Below are positions 36,297 to 47,497 of a stretch of DNA of 64,000 bases, piece after piece. Source of the DNA: Lamellibrachia columna. Its lineage: Eukaryota > Annelida > Polychaeta > Sabellida > Siboglinidae. The translations under genes and the position numbers were made by a program. The notes below the pieces were generated by a model that made no database searches, had not been told where the DNA came from, and saw only the letters and a list, made by a program, of their open reading frames with translations. The first letter of the stretch is position 1; each line of letters starts with the position of its first letter. Location of the stretch: contig OY759265.1 in the NCBI GenBank assembly GCA_963662155.1, positions 62,811,024-62,875,023 of the forward strand, in the 5' to 3' direction.

Positions 36297-37313
36297 TATT
36301 AATTTCTGAGACAAGTTTTGACACTAAGGGATTTTAATTGATCCTTCACATTTGAAACAGACAATTTTTCAGCTGGATTTTCCTCCATAGAGTGTTCAAG
36401 CTCAGAAGTATGCTCAATTCGTTGTCTCTTTTTGAAGATGTCTTCACGCCAGTACACAAGGTTTCTCTTTGAATATTCCCTGCATTCTGTTTGCATATGC
36501 TTCAGTTGCAGCTGCCTCATTGAACCTTTCAAAATGTTAGCACATGCATCTATTTTATTGGAATGCTGGTGATGATTTGATTTGGCAATTTCATTTGCTT
36601 TCTCCATGCCTTGACCACTAAATGTTGTCAGTCCAAGGTGCAGGCCAGATAGAAATGGCATATGATACACAAGGCAGGGCATGTAGGGGGTGACCCTTTT
36701 CTTTTCATATCCTTTCCGCTTCCCTTCAAGTCTAATGAAAAGTTTCACCCAATCATTGGCTAGACCAAAAATATTTGCAGAAGTGACACCATTATGATCA
36801 CGATAATCATGATTGACAACTCCATATAATGCATCGAATCTCTGGTAGACTTCTACAACTTCTACTCTTTTGTATTAGGATGTATAGCATCCCCAACAGC
36901 AAGCTGCTCTTCTAGACATTTCATGGTACCTTTACCGGCTACATTCCTGGTCTCCCATATTCTGAAACTTATACCCCACAATGAGAAATGCACTTAACTA
37001 GTTAATCAATATGGGATACATTTGGTTTTGGAATAATCCCATTTTTTTCTTTAGCATCATAATCAGTTGCATCCTCGATCAAATTGATTAGAAGTATGTC
37101 AGTGATTCGAAGCATCATATGCAGTTGATCAACAACAACTGGACTAAGTATGATTCTAAGAAGAGGTTTAAGCCTGCAACCATGGTAATTGTTCAATGCG
37201 TTTTGCGACATTTCTTCGATTGTTCTTGCCAAATTTTCTTGGCAGTAGAAATCATGTGCTTTAGACATATCCCTACGGTCATCGGTGTGAATCTTGCAGT
37301 ATATAAGATAAGA
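36297..37313 (-). pseudogene. Unclassified transposon-like ORF, several breaks
   Basis: Minus-strand blocks in order: DDRRDMSKAHDFYCQENLAR, then LKPLLRIILSPVVVDQLHMM then LRITDILLINLIEDATDYDA (37,313-37,003, stop); VSFRIWETRNVAGKGTMKCL (about 36,975-36,885, next frame, then stop); VYQRFDALYGVVNHDYRDHN (about 36,860) into KRVTPYMPCLVYHMPFLSGL, TTFSGQGMEKANEIAKSNHH and MRQLQLKHMQTE (36,748-36,299). From memory, blocks like LPxIPLxxVxxDxLHxxLR...FxIWE...TPYxHxLxxHxPxF...FxxQGxEKxND form one conserved protein repeated many times in invertebrate genomes and behaving like a mobile element. I cannot name the superfamily. At least two frame or stop breaks make this copy inactive. Confidence 0.5.
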
Positions 37314-37336
37314 TAAGATAAGATAAGATAAGATAC
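37303..37336. repeat. (AGATA)n microsatellite
   Basis: About six copies of AGATA, at the border of the transposon-like ORF. A sequence resembling a SINE tail (TTTTATTACCAAGTAGCAAG) follows. Confidence 0.9.
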
Positions 37337-37762
37337 GTTTTATTACCAAGTAGCAAGTACAAGGAATTTGTAGTGTTGTGGCGTTAGCACAAACATACAC
37401 TCATGCACCCAATCACACACGGAACTAAACATTACATATCACAATCGTAATACTAAAAACAGTTGAAAACAAGCGAGAGTAATATAATAGGTTGCAAGAT
37501 TAAAAAAAATAAAAAAAATAAAAGATTAAAAAAAAAAAAAAAAATATATGAAGGCATGGTTGGAAGTTGCACCCGCCATTTCAAGTACCATAAGGAGAAA
37601 TTTGTAATCTCCTCCCATACATACATTTACCTGAATTTCTTCGCCATTTACTTCAACAGACTTGGATGAAAAAAGTGAATTTATGGACACGAAGACATTC
37701 TTAAATGAAGTTTTTGATGTAGATACATTGGAATCCAGGGTGGCATTATCTCCTGTCGTCAT

Positions 37763-38855
37763 GGGATGAAACATCCAACATCCGTTTGAATAGGGTACAC
37801 CTGACGAATACACCAATTACCATGTGTGTTTACAGAAATTAATATTTCTAATACCTCCATAATTTTACGATTTTGTTATATATGATAATGGATAACTTAA
37901 TAATGCAACACCGGGTTTCGAAATCACCTTCTGCCATTTCGAAACTCGGGCAATTTTGACTTGTTTTAATCCTAAATCATATTAAATTAATCATATTAGA
38001 TTAATCACATTAAGTTCTACAAACGAATTCGCTTCAACTACAATTCACACGTCCAGTCACCGGGAAGAGAAACACATATTTACGTCTTTATCTTCAACAA
38101 AAGTATTCTGCAACATGTTATAATCCACATTACATTTCCAGACGTTGGATCTGCGACTAAGCGTTCGTCCTCGCCCAATTTCCTGACCCCGGTTATGTGA
38201 ATAGCGTTGTCCAGATAATTTTCCGTTTCTCCGCCAGTTGGCTGGTAGAAAAGCGTGGAACTTGTTAGGTTTTAAATGACAGTAAGATTGATATTTGTAG
38301 TTCTATGGAAGTTAGACACAACTAAGACATCGGCCATTACCCATCGGCCGTACGAAAAGTACAATAATAAGTAAAACTATTATGTTTTTGTGGCGGTGTA
38401 TTAAAAATCCCTTTATATCGCCCACGTTTCAGTACTTGCATGTATTTCCCGTTTACTTATGACAGTTAGCCATGTATTTTGGTAACACAGGAGTGGTTTA
38501 TTTGCAGATTTTTGCATCTGTAGAGTCAGTGAGTCCACTATATGTTTTTCCATTTTTCTGTGTGGAATCTTGTTACTTCCCCTGACATAGACATAGTCAT
38601 AGTCATAGTCACATAGAGAATCATACATAGACACTAGCCTGGTGACTGCAGCCTGGCTGGGCTGAGTTCGACTTACCAACTAACACCGACCAGTGGTCGA
38701 AGAGCAAAACCAACGTATGACGTGTGCCTACATCCATTATTATATATGAAATTATGGAGGTATTACAAATATTAATTTCTGTAAACACGCATGGTAATTG
38801 GTGTATTTGGTAGGTCTACCCCATTCAAATGGATGTTGGATGTTTCATCCCATTG
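37763..38855. mobile_element. Element with about 105 bp inverted ends
   Basis: Arm 37,763-37,866 begins ATGGGATGAAACATCCAACA and contains ACACCAATTACCATG and ACAGAAATTAATATTT. Its reverse complement occupies 38,750-38,855 with few mismatches. The 0.9 kb interior has no recognisable ORF. No clear target duplication is seen. Partial relatives of the arm occur at about 46,500-46,566. Confidence 0.65.
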
Positions 38856-38869
38856 TAACGTCACCGTTA

Positions 38870-39570
38870 CCGGTCTCTCATAACCGTCTCACGTCAGGAC
38901 CTTCCACCTACTTCATTCAGCATTCAGCCCTGACGTGATTTTGAATAGAGACAACTAATACACGTTCGTGTATTCTACAGGTTCGACCTACAGCGTAGGC
39001 TTTTATTGTTATGCACAACATCAATCTGTTATAGCGCTACTGACATACATAAACAAGTTCTCTTGAGGGTTGAAGATCACCTCCCTTGGTATCGGAAGAT
39101 GAGACCTCGGTAGTAGGCTCTCTCAGCTCTCTCTCTCTCCGCTGGCCTCTACTTATAGTGGAGTTGGAAACATGGACATGCTTCCTATCACGTACGCCAA
39201 TCACGCTCTTCACATGGACCTTTCTGCATTGAAATGTCTAATTAAAATAAATATTGTGCACATCCATTGTCGGAGAAGCTAAGTTGGGAATTCATGGAAC
39301 CCGTAACTCAAATCTCATATATAGGTATGACATCGTGTAGACACTATGCAAATCTTCCTCTTGACCGCACCGTTGGTCAGTGCGATATTAATCACCTTTC
39401 CCCGTTTCGACAAACACCACTGCTTGTCTATCGTCGAGTGTTCAATAGAGCATTGAGACTCATCATGAATCAGTGATACATCCCGTATTGACATGTCTAC
39501 ATAAAATAGATAAACGGTGTGCACTCCTGTTAGTATTCATATATTACTCTGCTTTTCATATATACACGGT
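38870..39570. other. No gene seen
   Basis: Includes a short CTCTCTCAGCTCTCTCTCTC patch at 39,118-39,140. A 69-codon frame at 39,267 has no support. Confidence 0.35.
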
Positions 39571-39574
39571 ATGC

Positions 39575-39965
39575 TCTTTACACCATGACGACAGGAGATA
39601 ATGACATGGTGGATACCAAGGTGACAGGATATCTGCCTCAAAAAAAGGTGGGATTGGTGGGTGGTTACACCCCCTCATAGTTGTTTACCTGCAGTCAGAT
39701 AACATTTTACAATACTTTGTAAATCACACAGTATAAGGGTATATGATCAGTGGTGTATTTGGATAAAATTAGTTTTACTGTATTTTTCTGTTGCACCACT
39801 ACATGGTAGACTGAGTGACTAGTCTTGGTCTCCCCCTTTGTGAGATCTATTGAGGAGTGGGAGGTTGGCCTAACAATAGGTGCGAGGTAGGATTGGTGGG
39901 ATGTGGACTCTCAAAATTGTTGGGAGATGGGAAGTGGAGACCCTCAGACACTCCCATCTGTTGTT
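39575..39965. repeat. Dispersed repeat, copy 1
   Basis: Shares GATA(T/G)CTGCCTCAAAAA, GTGGGATTGGTGGG, CAGATAACATTTTAC, ACTTTGTAAATCACACAGT and GGGTATATG(A/T)TCAGTG with 42,300-42,660, 43,985-44,100 (reversed) and 46,560-46,770. It is linked to the inverted-end element family at 37.8 kb by the shared TTGGATGTTTCA(T/G)CCCAT block seen in the 46.5 kb copy. Confidence 0.7.
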
Positions 39966-39969
39966 CTAA

Positions 39970-40645
39970 CACACTTCATGTGAGTGGGTCCCTGGTGACA
40001 ATGGTCATAAGCAAGGTCCCTAGGTAACAGTGATGACACAAAGTGTATAAGGTTGTGGTGGTCCCATGCTGATTCACGTGACAGTTGTCTCAGACAACGT
40101 CCCATGGCAACTGTGGGGTGCACAACTCTTGAGTTTCCCACTGCGGCTACATGAGGGAAGATGGAGTAGAGTTGGGCATTTCTCCCCCTTTGAGGAAGTT
40201 GTAAATTATATTTTATTATAATATAACATACGTGTTTTGTACTTGTATCAACAGACAACATTCTAGCTAAGTATATAAAGTAAGATTGTCTGATTGTAAA
40301 ATCTAAATATTTGAGATATTATGATAAATTCTGTATATTTGTGATCTGTATAGTTCAGTAGTTTTGTACTGATTGCTTTTTTCAGAGGTGGCCATTTTTG
40401 GATTCATTAAATGTTGAAATTGTCTATGTTAATCATACGCTTGTTCACAATTGGTGTGGTAATCGGATGTAATCTATACCAAACTGTGGTTGAGATTGGT
40501 GCCTAGTTATATTTATGAAGCCATTACAGTTGATAAACATGCAGGATATCATAAAATCCAACAGAAAGTTAACCTGTCTTCATTCTGTCACAACTTGATA
40601 CCAGTGGACTGAACAGTTGAGGTGGTTGAATGCCTGCTTACCTCA
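39970..40645. other. No gene seen
   Basis: Non-coding flank upstream of the aminomethyltransferase exons. Confidence 0.35.
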
Positions 40646-40656
40646 CCAGGTTGCAG

Positions 40657-41641
40657 TGTGGAGCTGGTAGGACTCAGTGCATGGGACAGTCTGCGATTGG
40701 AGGCAGGCATGTGTCTCTATGGCAACTACTTTGACGAGAGGATTACTCTGGTGGAAGCAAGCCTGGCTTGGACCATGGGTAAGTGCTGCATCCATCATTA
40801 AGCATCATGGATTGCAAAGTTGACTGTGTAAATGATTGCAATAATATCATGCCAGATATATAAGCATTCTGAAAATTTTTACTATTTATTACCCCAAATA
40901 ATCATATTTTAAAAGAAATTGAGTTGCTAAGACATTTAGAATCTTAGGTGTTGACACGCCTATGTTTCAGTAAGATTAATTGTTCTTCGTGGTCGCAAAA
41001 ATTCAGTGAGTACATCTTGTTGGAATTTAAAATCCATATTGCTTAGTTTGGAACTTGTGGGGATGATAATATTGTTAATATGAAATAGTTAAGAATTTGT
41101 GCAGCATTTGCGTAATATACATTCAAATGGTAAAGTGACAATTGTTTCAACTGGGATGGATATTTGGTTGCGTGTTTGCTGTCCGAAACCCTTAAATGAT
41201 TGATAATTTGCATATTGGAATGGTTTAACTAGTTTTGTATTAAACAATGTTATGCTATGCAACTGGTCATTGTTATTGGTTCAGTCGATATCATCTATTT
41301 CTATCAAACCTTTGTTGAGCTTTTTCTGTGCACCCAGAAATCTACCTTTTTTGCTTGTAGAGGAAATTTTTTCTATAAAATATTTTTTTGAATGCGCCCT
41401 CTGAGACGAAATAAAAAATTTAATCTGCTATAAATTTTCCGCACAAAACCCCTGGATCCCCTCACATGCAGCATAAAATATTTAAAATAGAATTTATTAA
41501 CTGAAATATTCCTGATTAGTTTCAGCTACGTGCCGTTGTGAAACTGCTGACGTTCCAGGTGTCGGCATCATTCTGCAGCAGCTAAAAGACAGGGTGGCCG
41601 TGAGAAGGGTCGGCTGTGTGTCTTCTGGACCCCCGCAAGAA
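40657..41641 (+). pseudogene. AMT: Aminomethyltransferase (glycine cleavage T protein) C-terminal exons
   Basis: Exon a (40,657-40,778, acceptor tcaccaggttgcag, donor ATGG|gtaagt, phase 1) codes [20 protein letters not shown] then [14 protein letters not shown]. This matches the [24 protein letters not shown] conserved block of the T protein, which transfers the methylene group to tetrahydrofolate in mitochondrial glycine cleavage. Exon b (41,526-41,641, acceptor gtttcag, donor GAA|gtatgt) codes CETADVPGVGIILQQLKDRV then AVRRVGCVSSGPP, the next block. The phases agree. Conserved residues are changed (W for R in ARDS, F for D/I, ITL for TTP) and the following exons are missing. I therefore call a fragment or pseudogene, although the frame is open. 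Confidence 0.75.
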
Positions 41642-41659
41642 GTATGTGTCATCATGTCT

Positions 41660-42295
41660 ATGTTTATGTCCTCACAGTTTTGTCATTCTTAGATTTCAAA
41701 TTGTGACTTTCTTGTGATGGTTCATTGGTACGTTTCTTTTGGGTGTCCTCTTTTCGTTTTTCCACATGGTTTCCAGCACCATGCCTGTTTTTGCATTCTT
41801 GTTTGCGCATTCTAAAGACATGGCCAAAATATTTCTATCTTCTGTTCAATATTGTTGACTTGATTGACTCAGCATTTGTTCATTTAAGGACTTCCTCATT
41901 GGTGATAAATTTGTTCCATTTGATGTTTTCTTTAGAAGCCCAGGTGTAGCAAATAACGTTGTTGTTGAACATTCTTATGTATAAATAACATTGTTGTTGA
42001 ACATTCTTAGGTATTTACACCCTTTGTATTGATACCCTTTGACCTCTAAATTGTTGTGAGTTTTTGAAATACTCCCCATGCCTTTCCTAGCCTATTCTTA
42101 GTGTAAATGGAATAGTCTCCATCTTTGGAAGTTACATTTCCAAGGTAGGTGAAATGATCCACATCTGTCAGTAAAACTGGTTTTCACAGTTTGCTGTTGT
42201 GACTTAAAAATTAGAGATGGTGTAATTTTTTTACACTTGGTGGTTTTTAGTACACGGGAAAATGTAATAATATTGTGAGATAATGTTGTCTTGTT
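41660..42295. other. No further exon seen
   Basis: Sequence downstream of the AMT-like exon b. An 11-base direct duplication, GTTGTTGAACATTCTTA, occurs twice near 41,960 and 41,993. No coding exon. Confidence 0.35.
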
Positions 42296-42299
42296 CTGT

Positions 42300-42660
42300 A
42301 GCAGACACAATATAAGGGTATATGATCAGTGACATATTTGGGGGGAGCTTTGGGCCATGGCGCCCCTTTGGTTTACATTTTTTAACTGTATTTTTTTGTT
42401 GCACTGCTACATGGGTGATTAGCCCCGGCCCTCCCCCCTGTGAGATCCTAGACATATCACTAAACGTGATAAATTAAAACATCCAGTTGAAAAATCTGAC
42501 ATCTCAATCTCAATAAGGGGTTGGCCTGAAAAATAGGTGGGATTTAGGATTGGTGAGAGGTGTACTCTCAAAATTGGTGGGAGGTTAACCCCCAAAACAA
42601 GTGGGAGATGGGAGGTTGAAAACCTGCCACAGTCCTCCGTTCTAGCATACTATTTATGTG
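42300..42660. repeat. Dispersed repeat, copy 2
   Basis: Same order of blocks as copy 1 at 39.6 kb: AAGGGTATATGATCAGTG, TTTTTTTGTTGCACTGCTAC, CCCCTGTGAGATC, GGTGGGA. Confidence 0.7.
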
Positions 42661-42789
42661 ATTGGGCTGATGAGGAAAGGGAAAGTATCAAACAAACAAA
42701 TCCGTCTGTTATCTCTTGGTGGACACCTACTAAAATTTTACATTTATTAGCATAATAATGACTAATGTATTTCTTTATGTTACAGTAAA

Positions 42790-43844
42790 CAGGGCTGGGT
42801 CCAATTACACAAAATTATATCAATTACAATTACATAATTTTTTTTATTACAATTACAGTCATAATTTTCCAAATCAATTACAATTACACTGTTACAATTA
42901 CATTATGCGGAACCAAATATATTCAGCATTTGTTAATTATGTATTTTTGCGCGTTTTGCTGAATTTCAATATTTTGTACACAATTGATCAACAAATATAA
43001 CGGTAATGTTTGTACATTTTGTTAAATTGTGACTTTGAATTATACTAAATAAAAAGATAGCCGTTTAAAACATATTTTTATTATATAAAAATACAATGCA
43101 ATATCCAGACATAATCCTACAGGACATATTCCAATGCAGACATTTATCCGTGCGCATTTCTTAAATTTTTCTTTGGAAAATACTAATAATAGGGTTTTAT
43201 GTGTTTACTTTGAGGTTGTAGCTCCTGCTCTAAGCTGACATGCTTAATTGGTCTGCCCTTTGCTTTGTGGGAGTTGGGAATGGGAAGAGAGGCCATATAA
43301 ATGGTCCTTGCCACCTGACCTGTCTCCAACCCACCTCAACACAAGGGGTGTAATTGGCTTGCAAACTCTGCAACATTTCACTGAGCTGATATTTTCTGAA
43401 GCAATATCAGGCTACAGGTCTTTCCATGTTGTTTGAATACCAGCTTAGCCTTTGTCTGACAATGTCTGTGCATTGTTTATTGCTTCCTGGCTGTTACCAA
43501 CTTACTGAAAAGGCTAATTGCTAAGGCTACCCACCACTAGCACCACTGACCAGTACCCACCAGGCAGTGAATACTGAGACTTAAATATAAATATATAAGC
43601 AGGTGTTATTATTAGTCTTAATTTTTAACTCATGTGAGACTTAAATTATATTTTTATTGACAATTCGTTCAGGTAGTTTGTGATATGAAACGTACTGTAA
43701 TTGATTGTAATTGAAATAAAATTTCAATTATACAAAATATAACAATTACAATTACAGCAACATTTTGAAACCATAATCAATTACAATTACAATTACACAA
43801 TTTTGCTGTAATCAATTACAATTACATAATTGGACCCAGCCCTG
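42790..43844. mobile_element. hAT-like non-autonomous element, complete
   Basis: The inverted ends are identical for 18 bases (CAGGGCTGGGTCCAATTA). The copy is flanked by a perfect 8 bp duplication ACAGTAAA (42,782-42,789 and 43,845-43,852), the hallmark length of hAT insertions, and hAT ends often start CAGGG. Subterminal CAATTACAATTAC repeats cover both ends. The 1,055-base copy has no transposase ORF. Near-identical ends suggest a fairly recent insertion. Confidence 0.9.
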
Positions 43845-43984
43845 ACAGTAAATTTAATGTGTACACTGACTTACTGAGATGTCAGATTGTTCAATTGGAC
43901 AGGGGTAATATAAAAAATTAGAATCACCCTCTTGAAATGTTACTTATTTTGAATGTTTTAATTCATCATATTCTTCGGCGTATC

Positions 43985-44100
43985 TAAGATCTCACAATGG
44001 GGAGAGCAAAACTAGTCATTCAGCCTACCATGTAGGGGCACAACATAAAAATACAGTAAAAAATGTACCCAAAGGGGACCGTTGCCAAAAGCCCCCCTCC
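43985..44100. repeat. Dispersed repeat, copy 3, reversed
   Basis: Reverse complement of the AGATCTCACA / TAGGGGCACAACA / ACAGTAAAAAA part of copies 1 and 2. Confidence 0.6.
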
Positions 44101-44104
44101 AAAC

Positions 44105-44260
44105 CGGGCTGGGTGAATTAAAAAATGAATTGGAATTATTCAATTCAATTCCTGAATTTGAATTGAAAGAATTTCACCAAGCTGAATTTGAATTGAAAGA
44201 TTTTTATTAAGTTGAATTGGAATCGAACGAAAATTAATTGAACCTCATTTTTTTGTGTGG
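44105..44260. mobile_element. AATTCAATTC-rich hAT-like end
   Basis: Starts CCGGGCTGGGTGAATTAAAA and is built of imperfect GAATTGAATT repeats. The opening resembles the CAGGGCTGGGT end of the neighbouring hAT-like element. A similar AATTCAA-rich stretch in opposite orientation lies at 46,776-46,910. Only one end is recognisable in each. Confidence 0.4.
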
Positions 44261-44380
44261 TGCAATCTGGTTTTATTTCAAATGTGGCCCTCAATCCAAC
44301 CATACAATTGTATGCCTAGTATATGCGTACACATTAAATTAACTGTTTCCTAATAAAATAACTCTTGCACAATCTTGAAG

Positions 44381-44516
44381 GCTGGGAACCTGAAGAAGAC
44401 ATATCTGCGTGACTTGGTCAAGGGGTGCAAGATGCTGGCTTTAGCAGACTGGTCATTGCCCGTGTACTACACTGACCAGTCTCATTCTGTCACACAGGCA
44501 CACCAGGTATGTGTTT
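44381..44516 (+). pseudogene. AMT: Aminomethyltransferase-like N-terminal exon
   Basis: An open stretch between a weak acceptor (caatcttgaag) and a good donor (CAG|gtatgt), phase 0 at both ends. It codes GNLKKTYLRDLVKGCKMLAL then ADWSLPVYYTDQSHSVTQAH. It fits the T-protein N-terminus (LKKTPLYDFHxxxGGKM-FAGWSLPVQY.D-S...H). Changes of conserved positions (GGKM to GCKM, FAGW to LADW, VQY to VYY) suggest decay. It lies 2.9 kb downstream of the C-terminal exons on the same strand. The order is therefore wrong for one gene, and this is either the start of a second copy or a rearranged fragment. Confidence 0.55.
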
Positions 44517-44737
44517 GTTGCATTGGCGTATTTGATGAGAACAGATTTACATTTAACGAAGGAGGTTTGTGTATCTGTTTACTAATCTGAATATACTGTA
44601 TGCTGAAGATACTAAAATAACACAAATTCCTTGACAGTTTAACATTTTATGAATGTGTCTACTCTACCAGTTCAACAAATATGGCTTGTGCATGCATTCA
44701 TGCGTGCGTGCATGTGCGCACATGCGTGTGTATATAT

Positions 44738-45992
44738 TAGTGCCCTGCGCGGACCTAGAATTTGATCCTAAGCCCGGCCCGCAATTAGCAGTTAGAGGCC
44801 CGGCCCAGGCCCGCAATAATTTTTCAAGTCCGGCCCAGGCCCGCAAACTAGAATTTAGGCCCAGGCCCGAACCAGACCGTGAATGTTTGGCCCAGGCCCG
44901 GCCCGCAAGTTTCAGGCCCAGGCCCGGCCCATACCCGCGGGCCAAAGATGGGTAAGCCCGCGGCCCGCTAAGTTTAGAGAAGATAAACCTATATTCTTAT
45001 AACAAAGACGAAAAACAAATAAACTGTAAAACAGTTGATTTGTCCATAGTGTGCTGGATGAGTTCTAAAAATCTAGCACCACCAACTTCTTCAAACGAAC
45101 AAATATCCTGAAGAAAAATAAAGAAAAACTTCTTAGTGTCATTACTATTAAATATGATAAGATTTGTTATATTTGGCTTTAATGTATTGGCTTATGGTTA
45201 GGGTACGAGGTTTGTTTATCTAACCCTGACTTAACCCTTATGCAAGCCATAACCCCAGTTTATATTGTTAATTGAATTAGGTCAACTAAGTTAACATAAT
45301 TTAATATGATATTTCAATTAAATGTCACCCACTGGCACTGACACCCAGTGGCATTTCCAGCAGGTCACTAGCCTGAGACAGACAGGTTCAGACATGTGTG
45401 AATTAGTACAAGTGTGAATGAATTAGGACTGGGGAGAAATACCAATTACCAACTGGGTTGGGTACAGGGTAGTGGGCTAGTAGCCTAGTGGGCACTTGGC
45501 AGTGGGCAGGTCATTCAGGTGGGCAATGTTTGGAGGGAAGACCTAGACTATAGAATGTCCACTGGTAGGGTCAAAGGGTGATAAGTTGATGGTTAATCAT
45601 GGCTTGATTGCCTCTACAAACATTTCTAAAGTAAACATTTGGGGCTGGCTACTTCCAGCCAAGCGAACTTATGGGGCCATTAGATTCCATGCAAGGTCTC
45701 AATTTGCAACTATATAATACTAAAGAAATAATTTTAAGCATTCAATAACCGGAATTACAATTTATAATCAGATTTTATTAAAAAAATAAAGTAATAATCA
45801 GTGTTTTTTATAAATATGTTTATTATGTCCAGGCCCAGCCCAGGCCCGGCCCGCTCACACTAGGCCCGGCCCAAGCCCGATGTGTTTAAATTGTTTCCTG
45901 GCCCGGGCCCGCAGTATGTAGGCCCAGGCCCGGCCCGCGGAATTATGTAGAAGCCTGCCTTTGGGTCCAAGCCCGGCCCGCGCAGGGCACTA
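44738..45992. mobile_element. hAT-like non-autonomous element with GGCCCGGCCC-rich ends
   Basis: The inverted ends are identical for 15 bases (TAGTGCCCTGCGCGG). An 8 bp flank GTATATAT occurs on both sides (44,730-44,737 and 45,993-46,000), as expected for hAT, though the target is low complexity. About 200 bases at the left end and 160 at the right are made of GCCCGGCCCAGGCCCG-type subterminal repeats in opposite orientation. The 0.9 kb interior is AT-rich. A 100-codon frame within the GC-rich end is an artefact. No transposase. Confidence 0.85.
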
Positions 45993-46224
45993 GTATATAT
46001 ATACGTATGTAGTAATTATGTACAGCAGTAAATGCACACAATCAGACAATGTGCTAATTTGTTTTAGTAGTAATAGTTTATTTTGAAAACACAAATGAAG
46101 AACTTTGAGAGACATAAATACTGAGACATGTCAACTTGTCAAGTAAGATGCACAGCAAGTTGGAGAAGTTGGAACTAAAACAGTGGGCGACCGATTGTCA
46201 AATGCTGGAACATCAGTGACATTT

Positions 46225-46500
46225 TCAACCTAATGAGTCTATATCCATGACTACATTACATACAACTACCATGTATTTGTTGTACTGAAAGAATCTGCGT
46301 CCATATGGGCAAACATGCATCTCCATATCTGTAACTCTATGTACATTTATAAATACAGTTATAAATATTGAATAATGTACACGGTTCAGATGCAGGTTTA
46401 CAGGGCTGACTGCATAAACTTCATCAAGAGCGTCATTGTGGGTGACATACAAGGTCTCCATGACAATCATGCCGCACGCACAGTATTCACTGAGTAGACA
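46225..46500. other. No gene seen
   Basis: A minus-strand frame of 128 codons runs through here into the dispersed repeat and has no recognisable domain. Confidence 0.3.
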
Positions 46501-46775
46501 CAAGGTAATTGGTGTATATGTCAGGTCCACCCTATTTATACGGGTGTTGGATGTTTCAGCCCATGATGCCAGGACACGCTGGACACCAACGTGATAGGAT
46601 GTCTGCCTCAAAAATAAGTGGATGGTGGGATTGGTGGGAAGTTGTCATCCAAAACAGGTGGGAGAGGAGCATGGAGACCCCTGTCAATCTGTACCTGCAA
46701 TCAGATAACATTTTACCTACTTTGTAAATCACACAGTGTAAGGGTATATGTTCAGTGGCGTATTTTGGGGTCGGT
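46500..46775. repeat. Dispersed repeat, copy 4, with an arm of the 37.8 kb element
   Basis: Begins GGTAATTGGTGTAT and GGTGTTGGATGTTTCA as in the inverted-end element, then runs into the same blocks as copies 1 and 2. This shows that the two are parts of one family. Confidence 0.65.
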
Positions 46776-47055
46776 TCCATTAAATCAACTCAAATTCAAA
46801 TTCCTTTCAATTTAATCAATTCCAATTCAATTAATTTTTTTAAAATTCAATTTTTCAATTCAAATTCCAGCTCAAATCTTTCAATGCAAATTCCAAATTA
46901 ATTCTATTGGAGTTTTTCCAACACAAACGCATGGGATAATAGTAATATGTAATTATAATAGGCATTTTTTCTGTAATAGTAATAGAGGAACTTTTTCAAA
47001 AGTAATAGTAATAGATCTTAAAGTAATAGATACAATTCTATTACTTTTCTATCTA
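46776..47055. repeat. AATTCAA-rich and TAATAGTAATAG-rich sequence
   Basis: 46,776-46,910 is made of imperfect AATTCAAATTC units. 46,935-47,050 is made of AGTAATAGTAATAGA units that turn into their inverse (TCTATTACTTTTCTAT). Both look like subterminal regions of degenerate DNA elements. Confidence 0.45.
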
Positions 47056-47059
47056 TTGC

Positions 47060-47490
47060 TGCAAACTTATAAAATATCAGGTTTGTTTGCATGTTATTCC
47101 AATTGCTAGTAATTGTAAACAATGTATAGACAATGGGTGAGCCGTTATTCAAACAAAAGACCAGTAGGCTGATCATTTTATGGTTTCAGAAATACCTGCT
47201 CAATGAAACAATGCAGGAGTAACAAGCTAATTACTAATTGTTGGAAAGCTCAGGAGTCCCATTTTCATGATTTAAATGTGATTAATATTCTAGAAACATA
47301 CCCACAAATTATTAACTGTGATCTCTAATTCCACTGAAATTAACTTAATATGATGACTCTGATGTGATGTTTACTGAGAAACTACAGTTCCTCTTGTTTT
47401 CAACATGTTGCAGTGACTGGATTATTACTCAGTCATTTGTAAGACACATTTTACTGAGAGTTGACGCTGATATTGTGTGCATCTCTCATC
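47060..47490. other. No gene seen
   Basis: AT-rich sequence leading to the dyskerin-like exon acceptor. Confidence 0.35.
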
Positions 47491-47497
47491 TCCCCAG

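Noticed and set aside
44653..44955. 100-codon ORFs on both strands
   Set aside because: Lie in the GGCCCGGCCC subterminal repeat of the hAT-like element.
46225..46611. 128-codon minus-strand ORF
   Set aside because: Crosses into the dispersed repeat and shows no conserved domain.
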